NCBI GenBank assembly: GCA_030648205.1
Contig: JAUSIH010000003.1
Span: 1 to 50,063 of the forward strand
DNA: 50,063 nt
Direction: 5' to 3'
From: Dehalococcoidia bacterium
Lineage (GTDB): Bacteria; Chloroflexota; Dehalococcoidia; JAUSIH01
Both the position numbers and the translations under genes were made by a program. How positions within the stretch are numbered: position 1 is the stretch's first letter; each line of letters opens with the position of its first letter. The notes under the pieces were generated by a model. It saw nothing but the letters and a program-made list of their open reading frames with translations. It did not search any database and was not told where the DNA came from. Of this stretch, positions 24,622 through 32,387 are shown piece after piece.

Positions 24622-26082
24622 ATGGCCTGGGACTCCGCGTTCGAATCCGCTCTTGCCGCCCGCTCCATCGCCATCGTCGGGGCGGGCCGGCCCGATCCGG
24701 CAAAGGCGGCCCGCTGGAGCGGCGGCACGGTCTTCATTCGCGCCCTCCAGCAGGCGGGCTATGAGGGCGTCATTTACCCCATCAACCCCAGCGCCGACGA
24801 AATCCTTGGCTTGAAGTGCTATCCCAACCTGCGTTCCCTGCCTGGCCCCGTGGACCTGGTCATCGTGGCGGTGCCCGCTCCCTTCGCGCCGCAGGTGCTC
24901 GAGGAGTGCGGCGCCACGGGCATGCGCAATGTGCACCTGTTCACGGCGGGGTTCGAGGAGACGGGTGAAGAGGAGGGCCGACGGCTGGGCGAACAGGTGC
25001 GGCAAATCATCCGCAAACACGGGCTGCGCGTGGTGGGGCCCAACGGGATGGGCCTCGCTTGCATCCCGCGCGCGCACATGGCGGTCTGGGGAGACGCCGA
25101 CCTCCGCCCCGGCGACGCCTCGTTCGTCTCCCAGAGCGGCGGGCACGCGAACGGATTCGCTCACTTCGCGCCCACCATCGGCGTCTGCATCAGCAAGGTC
25201 TTCAGCTATGGCAACGCCTACGGGTTCAACGAGTGCGATTTTCTGGAGTACCTGGCCCGCGACCCCGATACGAAGACCGTCGGCTTCTATTTGGAAGGCG
25301 TCCGGGATGGCCGCCGGTTCCTTCGCCTGGTGCGAGAGGTAAATCCCGTGAAGCCCGTCGTGGTGTTCAAGGGCGGCCTCACGGACGCGGGCGCCCAGAT
25401 GGCGGCGTCCCACACCGGCTCGCTGGCGGGCCAGCGTCGGATATGGGACGCATTCTTCAGGCAAACGGGCGCCATCCAGGTCGAGTCCACGGAAGAGGCG
25501 GCTGAGGTCATGGCGTGCCTCCTGCGCCTGCCGCATCCGCGGGGGCGACGCGTCGTCGTGGTCGGCGGAGGCGGCGGCAACAACGTGGCGGCGGCGGACA
25601 TCCTGGTCGGCGTCGGCCTGGAAGTGCCTCGGGTCAGCCCGGAGACGCACGCGTTCCTGCGCAGCTACACGTCGCCGGCGGGGAGCATCCTCCGAAATCC
25701 GCTGGACATGGGAGGCGTCTTCCAGAACATGGACACTCTGGAGAAGACCCTCAAGGCGGTGGTCGCCGACCCCGTCTTCGACATGGTGGTATTCGCCATG
25801 AATCTGGGCTGGTTTCGGGACCTCCCCCAGAACACCGGCGACCTGGTGGCCGAGACGCTTGCGCGCCTTATCGCGTCCAATCAGGTGGGGAAGCCCCTGG
25901 TGGCGGTGCTGGTGGACAACGGACGCCTGAACGAAGTGGAGCCGCAGCGCCAGCGCCTACGGGCGTTCTTCGCCGACAAGCAAATCCCGGTCTTTTCGTC
26001 GCTGGACAGAGCAGCTCGGTCGCTGGCCCGCTACGTGGGCTACTACGAGCACCAGCGTTCGCTCCAGACCGCGGACTCGTGA
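24622..26082 (+). CDS. NDP-forming acyl-CoA synthetase, alpha-type subunit
   Basis: A 486-residue protein of the succinyl-CoA synthetase-like family that interconverts acyl-CoA and acid with ATP or ADP. An N-terminal CoA-binding Rossmann domain (SIAIVGAGRPDP, VIYPINPSADEILG) is followed by two ligase domains (VVGPNGMGLACIP, FVSQSGGHANG) with the phospho-accepting His264 in AASHTGSLAG, then GGGGGNNVAAADILVGVGLE. ATG at 24622 with perfect GGAGGTGAT. No ATP-grasp beta subunit is adjacent, unlike the pair at 33.4-35.5 kb, so it needs a partner elsewhere or acts otherwise. The enoyl-CoA hydratase follows on the same strand. Confidence 0.87.
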   Translation: MAWDSAFESALAARSIAIVGAGRPDPAKAARWSGGTVFIRALQQAGYEGVIYPINPSADEILGLKCYPNLRSLPGPVDLVIVAVPAPFAPQVLEECGATGMRNVHLFTAGFEETGEEEGRRLGEQVRQIIRKHGLRVVGPNGMGLACIPRAHMAVWGDADLRPGDASFVSQSGGHANGFAHFAPTIGVCISKVFSYGNAYGFNECDFLEYLARDPDTKTVGFYLEGVRDGRRFLRLVREVNPVKPVVVFKGGLTDAGAQMAASHTGSLAGQRRIWDAFFRQTGAIQVESTEEAAEVMACLLRLPHPRGRRVVVVGGGGGNNVAAADILVGVGLEVPRVSPETHAFLRSYTSPAGSILRNPLDMGGVFQNMDTLEKTLKAVVADPVFDMVVFAMNLGWFRDLPQNTGDLVAETLARLIASNQVGKPLVAVLVDNGRLNEVEPQRQRLRAFFADKQIPVFSSLDRAARSLARYVGYYEHQRSLQTADS

Positions 26083-26180
26083 ATCCGTCTGAGGACGTCA
26101 GCCACAGCGCAACGGCTGGGCAGGCCGCGTAACTGAACCTGAACGTGTCCAAACGCGAGTCGTCGCATGGAGGTGTGACC

Positions 26181-26966
26181 ATGGCCGAGCCGGTGCTTCT
26201 GTACGAGAAGAAAGCCAACGGGCGCATCGTGGTCATGACGCTGAACCGTCCCGACCGCATGAACGCGCTCAACATGGAGCTGGCCGCCAGAGTCGTGGAG
26301 GGCTTCAAGACGTTCGCGGCGGACGACGACGCGTGGGTGGCGATTGTCACTGGCACGGGCGACAAGGCCTTCTGCTCCGGGGCCGACCTGAAGGAGCGCG
26401 CGGAGGCGGAGAAGGAGGGCGGGCAGCTTCCCCCGCGTCCCATGGTATCGCCGCTCTGCGAACGCTACAACCTCTGGAAGCCCACCATCGCCGCCATCAA
26501 TGGGTTCGCCCTCGCGGGAGGGTGGCGGCTGGCGCAGCAATGCGACATCCGCATCGCCGCCGAGCACGCCGAAATGGGCATCTCGGAAACGCGCTGGAAC
26601 CTCGCGGCGGACTGGGTCCACGACCTCACGCGTCAGATGCTGATGGGCCACGCCCTTGAGGTTGCCCTGTGGGGGGACGAGCGCATCACGGCGCGCAGGG
26701 CCTACGAGATGGGCTGGGTGAACCGGGTCGTGCCCAGGGAGAAGCTGATGGCCGAGGCCATGAGATGGGCGGAGCGCATGCTGGCCCTCGGGCCTCGCTC
26801 GGTGCGGAACCTGAAGGAGATACTCTACCGCGGGTACTACATGACCCCGCTCGAAGGCTACTCGTTCGCGACGGCGCTGGAGCAGAACCTTGCCGGTATG
26901 GAGGACACGCGCGAGGGGCCGCGGGCCTTCGTCGAGCGTCGCCATCCGAACTTCAAGAACCGCTAA
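26181..26966 (+). CDS. Enoyl-CoA hydratase/isomerase family protein
   Basis: A 261-residue crotonase-fold enzyme. Oxyanion-hole and CoA-binding blocks: MTLNRPDRMNALNMELAARV, DKAFCSGADLKER and AAINGFALAGGWRLAQQCDI, followed by EMGISETRWNL. ATG at 26181 was picked over an upstream in-frame ATG at 26145 because GGAGGTG is 5 bases before it. It lies 98 bases after the acyl-CoA synthetase, and the pair may act in breakdown of an organic acid. The second glutamate of hydratases is not evident, so the exact reaction (hydratase, isomerase or other) is open. Confidence 0.87.
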   Translation: MAEPVLLYEKKANGRIVVMTLNRPDRMNALNMELAARVVEGFKTFAADDDAWVAIVTGTGDKAFCSGADLKERAEAEKEGGQLPPRPMVSPLCERYNLWKPTIAAINGFALAGGWRLAQQCDIRIAAEHAEMGISETRWNLAADWVHDLTRQMLMGHALEVALWGDERITARRAYEMGWVNRVVPREKLMAEAMRWAERMLALGPRSVRNLKEILYRGYYMTPLEGYSFATALEQNLAGMEDTREGPRAFVERRHPNFKNR

Positions 26967-26969
26967 CGG

Positions 26970-27016
26970 GGTTGATTTAGAGGCGGCCACACTACGAAGA
27001 GCCGGGCGCTATCCGT
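26970..27016. repeat. Pyr leader segment duplicated elsewhere, copy 2
   Basis: Starts GGTTGATTTAGAGGCGGCCA and matches 24088-24134 at 40 of 47 positions. It lies 3 bases after the stop of the enoyl-CoA hydratase and has no PyrR-binding element beside it. Confidence 0.78.
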
Positions 27017-27062
27017 CTTACTTATGGACACGGCAAACCACAAAGGGGGCGTCCCTTCGTCG

Positions 27063-27143
27063 CTCCGGCTTTCGCCGGAGCCCAGAGACACAAGCTCGCC
27101 CGCAACGGGCGCCACTGGATTCCGGCCTGCGCCGGAATGACGG
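27063..27143. repeat. Dispersed repeat with TCCGGCxxxxGCCGGA hairpins
   Basis: Two hairpins, CTCCGGCTTTCGCCGGAG (27063-27080) and ATTCCGGCCTGCGCCGGAAT (27119-27138) plus GACGG, with the same spacing logic as the pair at 49949-50028. The remaining bases of the 26967-27300 gap show no gene. Confidence 0.7.
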
Positions 27144-27300
27144 TGGTGTACCAGCGGGCTTCTTGCAGCATTTCTTGCAATACTCACGGGACGGACGGGA
27201 ATGAACGCTCGCACTAAGACGCGATTGCCCTGCCCACTAACACGCTTGGCCGCCACCCTATAATATCTAGGAACAATGGCTTTCCAAATTGTTACGATTT

Positions 27301-27846
27301 TCAGTCAAGGTCTAACTCCCTGCAAAGGTCCTTGAAGTGTATGATCATCCTCCGAATTTCGCGAGGGTTTGTATCGTTAAGCTGTTTAAGCTGTACTTCG
27401 ATATCTGTTGCCCACTCTCGTGTTGGGCCAACATTGAAGAATTGAAGTCGCGGGTTTCTTCCGGCAGTTGAAGTCACTTTGTTATCCCGATGCTCTGAAA
27501 GCCGCGCTCTGAGATCTCGCGTTTGCCCGACGTAAAACTCGCCCCCGTCAAGTTTGAGCACGTAAATGTAGAACTCGTTTGCTTCCGAGTCACCCGCTTC
27601 CCAGGCAGGAGAATGCTCAATTTCGTAACGCTGAGGCGCCCGAGTAGTTTGTTGAGGCAACTTTCTTGTGACTTGTCCCCCGTGGTAGCATTCGAGGCAT
27701 AACTCGTAATTGGCGTCTTTGTACCGTCCACATCTTGGGCATTGATTAAGGAATCCGTCTTATAAAGCCGCGAAGTGGTCATAACAGAGAAAGTGTCCCG
27801 GCCTAATTGGCTGGCGACAATCCCAGTACTTGCACCTGTTAATCAC
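27301..27846 (-). pseudogene. Zinc-finger GIY-YIG nuclease gene with in-frame TAA
   Basis: One frame runs from GTG 27846 (GGAGG 7 bases upstream) to 27301, broken by a single TAA at 27760-27762. Codons 1-28 encode a Cys/His cluster, RCKYWDCRQPIRPGHFLCYD then HFAAL. After the stop, DGFLNQCPRCGRYKDANYEL and CLECYHGG form a second Cys4 cluster, then the GIY-YIG domain: FYIYVLKLDGG, EFYVGQTRDLRARLSEHR. Both parts fit together as one protein of about 181 residues. The 152-codon downstream part could start at TTG 27660 as a nuclease-only protein. GC is lower than the flanks. The stop is a nonsense mutation, an error, or read through. Confidence 0.78.
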
Positions 27847-27967
27847 GCCTACACCTCCGGCGAAGCCCCCGCGTGAACCGCCGTTCATTATAATCCATCC
27901 GACCGTGCTATACTTCCCTCGCTTGGGGCCTGCGGCGGGACAGCCGCGGCGGTAAGAGGCGAGCGCC

Positions 27968-29041
27968 ATGATGAGCGATGAGCACGAAGAGATAGGGCCG
28001 GAAGGCATCCGTCTGACGAACACCTTCGAGGCCGTCAACGAGATGATGTACAAGACCGGCATGACGGACGGCCTGCCCATCGTCCCGCCGACGCCGGAGC
28101 GGCTGGAGCGCTTCCTCAAGGAGACCAGCCGCAAGTCCGCCGACGTCGTCGCCGCCATCCCCCCGAAGAACGGGATGGCCACGGTGGAGAAGATCGCCAT
28201 CAACGCCGTCATGGCGGGGTGCCCCGCCCGGACCCTGCCCGTGGTCATCGCAGCGGTGGCGGCCATGAGCCAGGAGCCGTTCAACCTCCTGGGTATTCAG
28301 ACCACCACCGGCACCGCCTCCGTGGGCCTCATCCTGAACGGCCCCCACGCTATGGGAATGGGCTTCAGCGGCGGCGCGGGCGCCCTGGGCGCGTGGAACC
28401 GGGCCAACGCCAGCGTGGGCCGGGCAATCCACCTCATCCTGCTGAACATCGGCGGGGCCACGCCCGCGGACATTGACATGGCGACGCTGGGCTGGCCGGG
28501 CAAGTTCACCTTCTGCTTCGCCGAGAACGAGATGAAAAGCCCGTGGTCGCCGCTACACGTCGAGCGCGGGTTCCATCGGGACGAGAGCACGGTCACGGTC
28601 GTCGGCGCCGCGGGCATCGTCGAGATGGTGGACACCGTCAGCAATTCGGCGGAGAGCATTCTGACGACGATGGCCAACTCTATGTCCATCGCCGGCACCA
28701 CGGGCGTGGAGTGCATCCTGGGCGGCGGCGAGCCGCTGCTCATCGTGACGCCGGAGCACGCCCACCTGCTGGCCCGCGACGGCTTCAACAAGGCCGAGGT
28801 GAAGCGCTTCCTCTACGAGCACGCCCGATTGCCCCTATCTCGCCTGGGCAAAGACAGCCGCGCGCGGGTGAAGGCCCTGCGGGAGCGCCTGGGCGTGGCG
28901 GACCTGGACGCGGACCTGCGGGTGGCGCACCGCGCGGAGGACATCATGCTCGTGGTGGTGGGCGGCATTGGCTTCAAGTCGGCGTACGTGCCCACCTGGC
29001 CCGGCGGAACGACGAGCGTGACGGTGCGGGTGGAGAAGTAG
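27968..29041 (+). CDS. Conserved protein of unknown function (TDGLPIVPPT-type)
   Basis: A 357-residue soluble protein with no membrane helix or signal. The N-terminal block MTDGLPIVPPTPERLERFL resembles a motif I associate with proteins encoded next to UGSC-type (seleno)proteins; that link is from memory and weak. Other notable blocks: NAVMAGCPARTLPVVIAAVA, GPHAMGMGFSGGAGALGAWN and CILGGGEPLLIVTPEHAHLL, with a single-domain look. Two adjacent ATG codons (27968 and 27971) are possible starts, with AAGAGGCGA upstream. It is convergent with the alpha-hydroxyacid dehydrogenase gene, with one base between the stops. No reaction can be assigned. Confidence 0.72.
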   Translation: MMSDEHEEIGPEGIRLTNTFEAVNEMMYKTGMTDGLPIVPPTPERLERFLKETSRKSADVVAAIPPKNGMATVEKIAINAVMAGCPARTLPVVIAAVAAMSQEPFNLLGIQTTTGTASVGLILNGPHAMGMGFSGGAGALGAWNRANASVGRAIHLILLNIGGATPADIDMATLGWPGKFTFCFAENEMKSPWSPLHVERGFHRDESTVTVVGAAGIVEMVDTVSNSAESILTTMANSMSIAGTTGVECILGGGEPLLIVTPEHAHLLARDGFNKAEVKRFLYEHARLPLSRLGKDSRARVKALRERLGVADLDADLRVAHRAEDIMLVVVGGIGFKSAYVPTWPGGTTSVTVRVEK

Positions 29042-29042
29042 T

Positions 29043-30188
29043 TTATATCTGGGGGACACCCCCAGACCCCCGTTTTTCCTTCGGCTTCTCCACCACGCTC
29101 CGGTCAATGCTCGCGATGGTCGGCCTGCCGCAGAAGGCCATCGCAAGGTCAAGCTCCGTGCGCAGTATCTCCAGCACCTGCCGCGCGCCGGCCTCTCCGT
29201 CCACGGCCAGGCCCCAGAAGATGGGCTGGCCGGTGAACACCGCCCGCGCGCCGAGCGCCAGCGCCTTCAGCACGTCACTCCCGCGCCGGATGCCGCTGTC
29301 CAGATAGACCTCCGCCTTGCCGCCGACGGCCTGCACGACCTCCGGCAGCACCTCGATGGTGGCCGACTGGCAGTCGAGCTGCCGCCCGCCGTGGTTAGAG
29401 ACGATGACGCCGCTCACGCCGTGCTCCACGCACAGCTTCGCGTCCTCCGCCGTCATGATGCCCTTCAGCAGGACGGGGAGCTTCGTCATCGAGCGCAGCC
29501 AGTCAATGTCGGCCCATGTGGCGACGGTGACGGGCGGCGCCGACCACTGGCCGGACTGCGCGGTGCTCTGGGATGACGAAGATCGCCTCCATGATGACGG
29601 TGCTGTCGAGAGGGTCAAGCCTTTCGGAAGGCTGGCGAAGTTCGCGCGCTCGATTCCGGGAGGGCTGATGAACTTGTTGCGGACGTCGCGCTCCTTCGGA
29701 GAGTGGAGGGGGACGTCCACGGTGACGATGACGGCGGTGTAGCCCGCCGCCTCCGCGCGCCTGATCAGGAACTCGCTTATCTCTCGTCCGTTGAAGTAGA
29801 GCTGGAACCACAGAGGCCCCGTGGCGACCTTCGCCACGTCTTCGATGCTGTACGTTGAGCCGGTGGCGAGGGCCATCAGCGTCCCCGCGGCGCCCGCCGC
29901 CTTCGCCGACGCCAGCTCGCCGTCCAGGTGCGCCATCTTGTGGACGCCCATCGGCGCGACCATGACGGGAAAGCTGAGCTTCTGGCCCAGGACCGTGACG
30001 GACAGGTCGCGCTTCGTGATGTCCACCGGACGCCGTGGCCGCAGCGGGATGCGCTGGAAGGCCTCTTTGTTCAGGCGGAGCGTGACCTCGTCCTGCGCGC
30101 CGCCCGCGATGAAGTCCCAGATGCCCTGCGGCAACGCCCGCCTCGCCTTTGCTTCAAAGTCGGATAGGCTGATGAGGTCGGACTGCAT
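29043..30188 (-). CDS. FMN-dependent alpha-hydroxyacid dehydrogenase/oxidase
   Basis: A 381-residue TIM-barrel flavoenzyme of the lactate/glycolate oxidase family, oxidising an alpha-hydroxy acid to the keto acid. FMN and substrate blocks: PVMVAPMGVHKMAH, LWFQLYFN, the catalytic His in VSNHGGRQLDCQSATIEVLP, and LDSGIRRGSDVLKALALGA. Two oddities: the loop before WADIDWLRS is Ser-rich (TAPSSWRRSSSSQSTAQSGQ) and its DNA matches a permease gene at 32.2 kb in another frame; and the last residues (RGSGGVPQI) are encoded by a dispersed repeat. The active-site residues look intact, so activity is likely. Confidence 0.88.
   Translation of the reverse strand: MQSDLISLSDFEAKARRALPQGIWDFIAGGAQDEVTLRLNKEAFQRIPLRPRRPVDITKRDLSVTVLGQKLSFPVMVAPMGVHKMAHLDGELASAKAAGAAGTLMALATGSTYSIEDVAKVATGPLWFQLYFNGREISEFLIRRAEAAGYTAVIVTVDVPLHSPKERDVRNKFISPPGIERANFASLPKGLTLSTAPSSWRRSSSSQSTAQSGQWSAPPVTVATWADIDWLRSMTKLPVLLKGIMTAEDAKLCVEHGVSGVIVSNHGGRQLDCQSATIEVLPEVVQAVGGKAEVYLDSGIRRGSDVLKALALGARAVFTGQPIFWGLAVDGEAGARQVLEILRTELDLAMAFCGRPTIASIDRSVVEKPKEKRGSGGVPQI
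29049..29072. repeat. Dispersed repeat, TCTGGGGGACACCCCCAGAC family
   Basis: Short palindrome TCTGGGGGACACCCCCAGAC plus CCCC. It forms the end of the alpha-hydroxyacid dehydrogenase reading frame. Relatives: 20979-21027 (interrupted), 35592-35621 (TCTGGGAGGTGTCCTCCCAG), 49850-49866 (CTGGGGACACCCCAG). Confidence 0.75.
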
Positions 30189-30258
30189 GGTCGTCTCCTA
30201 TCGCGTAGTATGCGCTGGCGCGCCCATTATACAGGGTGCGGCCTCAGCTATTTTAGCG

Positions 30259-30900
30259 TCATCGTTGACGTCCGCGATCGATCTCCCGCTGGAGCCAAAG
30301 GCCGAGGGCGGTCGTGTCGCCCTTCCAAGTAGCCAGTAACTCGGCAGCGGGGCCGCCTGTCTTGGAGTCTTCAAGGGGGCCGGCAGCACGGAGAATCGGG
30401 CCGTTCCCATCACGAGTAATGGCGTATTGCTTGCCGGACACTGGATGCCGAATATAGCCATAATAAGGAATACTTACCACCTCGACGGTTGCGCCGCCAC
30501 TCACCCAGCGTCGAAAATTGATTCGAACTTCATGAGGTCTCCAATAGATTTTGGGATTCCACGCGAGCAAGCTCCCATCGCGGCTTGTGCCAGAGATTCG
30601 CTTGGATCGCCATAGCCGATCCACCTCTATCGGTTCAACAGGCTGCCATCCATCTGATCCAACCCGATTGACGAGTTTTTGAACCGCATGCCCAATGGAA
30701 GACATCGCATCCGGCCAAGGGATGCTACCATCTATTGGCACCCCCGTTGCCTCGTATTCTCTCCCGTCCAGCTTGGCTGAGAATTCTTGGTACTTCCATC
30801 TGCCCAACTCCTGAGCACCACCGGCCTTCGTATGCTCGCCGCAATTTAGGCAGTAATTCGCCGAATCAGGTAGTGGTGTTAAGCACTTGACGCAAAACAT
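30259..30900 (-). CDS. Zinc-ribbon protein of unknown function
   Basis: A 213-residue protein starting at ATG 30900 (AAAGGG just upstream), chosen so that the N-terminus is the ribbon MFCVKCLTPLPDSANYCLNC (two CxxC pairs), the kind found at the start of many regulatory or membrane-associated proteins. The rest shows no family I know: YQEFSAKLDGREYEATGVPI, AMSSIGHAVQKLVNRVGSDG and a Trp-rich middle. No transmembrane helix. GC is lower than its neighbours, so it is probably an acquired gene. It is flanked by a divergent operon upstream and the alpha-hydroxyacid dehydrogenase downstream. Confidence 0.7.
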   Translation of the reverse strand: MFCVKCLTPLPDSANYCLNCGEHTKAGGAQELGRWKYQEFSAKLDGREYEATGVPIDGSIPWPDAMSSIGHAVQKLVNRVGSDGWQPVEPIEVDRLWRSKRISGTSRDGSLLAWNPKIYWRPHEVRINFRRWVSGGATVEVVSIPYYGYIRHPVSGKQYAITRDGNGPILRAAGPLEDSKTGGPAAELLATWKGDTTALGLWLQREIDRGRQR

Positions 30901-31181
30901 GTTAACCCTTTCCGAGAACTTTCCTTGAAGACTGTTTATTCCACCATCTAGTTGCTCCACACTCTTAACATTCGAGAACATTGTATTAGATGGTAGTCCT
31001 TAGAGAGCGCCCCATCCTGGCGGGTTTTTGCTAGCTAACTTCGGCGCTCCCATTTCGGAGCGCCCTGCGACTGTCCCGCTCGTCCTTCCGTACGCCGCCA
31101 ATATACACCAGCCGTCCGGCGTGTCAAGCGCAGCGAGAGCGTCGCCCGTCCACCACGACCAGACGCAGGCCGTGTCCGCGT
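30901..31181. other. Divergent intergenic region with hairpin
   Basis: Contains an inverted repeat ACCATCTA / TAGATGGT around the start region of the zinc-ribbon gene (near 30943 and 30987) and a perfect 8-bp hairpin GGCGCTCC-CATTTC-GGAGCGCC (31043-31064) with no T-run. No gene is visible. Confidence 0.45.
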
Positions 31182-31261
31182 TTGACACCCCCTGCCGCGT
31201 GCGCTATCCTCGCAAGCAGCGCATCGCCACGAAAGTGAGGCTACGCCATGTCCCAGGCCAT
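31176..31261 (+). repeat. Duplicated promoter-leader-start block, copy 1
   Basis: About 86 bases, from the promoter through CGAAAGTGAGG and the ATGTCCCAGGCCA start, matching 33316-33402 with only about 7 substitutions and a one-base gap. Both copies drive plus-strand genes. Confidence 0.85.
31182..31210 (+). promoter_or_regulatory. Promoter of the permease operon
   Basis: TTGACA (31182-31187), 17-base spacer, TATCCT (31205-31210). The following leader is 37 bases to the ATG at 31248, with the ribosome site GTGAGG. Confidence 0.72.
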
Positions 31262-31412
31262 CCTTCCGGGGAAGGACGCGCGCAGCGGCCGCGGCTCCGT
31301 CCGCACAGGCCGCATGCGCATGACGTACATCGGCCAGCGGGCGATGACCCTTGACCAGAGGGACTTCATCCCCGGCCCCGGGCCTTACGCCGACCTCAAG
31401 CTGGAAAGATAA
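31248..31412 (+). CDS. 54-residue basic protein, unknown
   Basis: Short gene in front of the permease pair, with GTGAGG 7 bases before the ATG and a promoter 38 bases upstream. The product is basic and Gly/Arg-rich (GKDARSGRGSVRTGRMRMTY), with IPGPGPYADLKLER at the end; no membrane helix, no known domain. It ends 9 bases before the permease GTG, whose ribosome site overlaps its stop, suggesting translational coupling. Its first codons copy those of the 33389 gene, so it may be a reading frame that arose with the duplicated leader. Confidence 0.5.
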   Translation: MSQAILPGKDARSGRGSVRTGRMRMTYIGQRAMTLDQRDFIPGPGPYADLKLER

Positions 31413-31421
31413 GGGGGACTC

Positions 31422-32384
31422 GTGCCGCAGTACCTGGCGCGCCGGCTGGTGATGTTCATCCCCGTCCTGCTGGGGGTATCCCTGCTCATCTTCGCGTTGA
31501 TGCGCGTCCTCCCCGGCGACGTGGCCCTGATGATCCTGGCCGGCAGCTCCGGCGAAGGCTCCGTCACGCAGGAGCAACTGCGGACGCTCCGGCACAAGCT
31601 GGGCACCGACCGTCCCGTTTACGAGCAGTACGCGCGCTGGATATGGGGCCTCGCCACGCTGGACGCGGGACGCTCTCTCAAGACAGATCAGCCGGTGCTG
31701 GACGAGATCCGGCGCCGCTTTCCCATCACCCTTGAGCTGGCGGTCCTGACGGCTGTCATCGCCACCATCGTCTCCCTCCCTCTGGGCGTCATCTCCGCCA
31801 TACGACAGGACACGTGGCTGGACTATGTCATGCGGATCATCAGCATCGCAGGGCTGGCGGCGCCCACCTTCTGGATTGGCACCCTGATGATCCTGGCCAT
31901 GGTGCGCTTCTTCAACTGGATACCGCCCCTTGGCTTCGCCAGTCTGATTGATGACCCCGCGACCAATATCCAGCAGGTCATCTGGCCCGCCCTGGCCCTG
32001 GGCTACCATTTCGTGGCCGTGGTCAGCCGCATGACGCGGTCGCAGATGCTGGAGGTGATGCGGCAGGACTACATTCGCACCGCCTGGTCCAAGGGGCTGC
32101 GCGAGCGGTTTGTCATCTACCGGCACGCGCTGAAGAACGCCCTCATTCCCGTCATCACCCTGATGGGCCTTCAGTTCGCCTTCCTTCTCGGCGGCACTGT
32201 CATCATGGAGACGATCTTCGTCATCCCTGGACTGGGCCGCACGCTGGTGGAGTCCATCACCTTCCGCGATTATCCCATGGTCCAGGCCATTGTCATGCTG
32301 TTCGCGGTCGTCATCCTCGTCTCGAACCTGTTCGTGGACCTCGTCTACGCGTGGCTGGACCCGCGTATCAGCTTTCAGGGCTAG
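31422..32384 (+). CDS. Dipeptide/oligopeptide ABC transporter permease, DppB type
   Basis: A 320-residue inner-membrane permease with six predicted helices. The N-terminus YLARRLVMFIPVLLGVSLLI and the block ALNNALIPVI-like ALKNALIPVITLMGLQF with the preceding EAA loop (QDYIRTAWSKGLRERFVIYR) are typical of DppB/OppB. GGTVIMETIFVIPGLGR is the family's C-terminal signature. GTG start with GGGGGA upstream. The DppC partner follows after 3 bases. The substrate-binding protein and ATPases are not in the window, so the substrate (peptide, nickel, sugar or glutathione) cannot be told. Confidence 0.92.
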   Translation: MPQYLARRLVMFIPVLLGVSLLIFALMRVLPGDVALMILAGSSGEGSVTQEQLRTLRHKLGTDRPVYEQYARWIWGLATLDAGRSLKTDQPVLDEIRRRFPITLELAVLTAVIATIVSLPLGVISAIRQDTWLDYVMRIISIAGLAAPTFWIGTLMILAMVRFFNWIPPLGFASLIDDPATNIQQVIWPALALGYHFVAVVSRMTRSQMLEVMRQDYIRTAWSKGLRERFVIYRHALKNALIPVITLMGLQFAFLLGGTVIMETIFVIPGLGRTLVESITFRDYPMVQAIVMLFAVVILVSNLFVDLVYAWLDPRISFQG

Positions 32385-32387
32385 GCC

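Noticed and set aside
28553-29307. Frames overlapping the TDGLPIVPPT-type gene in other phases.
   Set aside because: They are shifted readings of the same DNA with Arg/Gly-rich translations; codon pattern supports only the 27968-29041 frame.
31043-31064. Perfect hairpin GGCGCTCC / GGAGCGCC as a regulatory RNA or terminator.
   Set aside because: It lies between divergent genes, has no T-run and no second structural element, so no function can be claimed.
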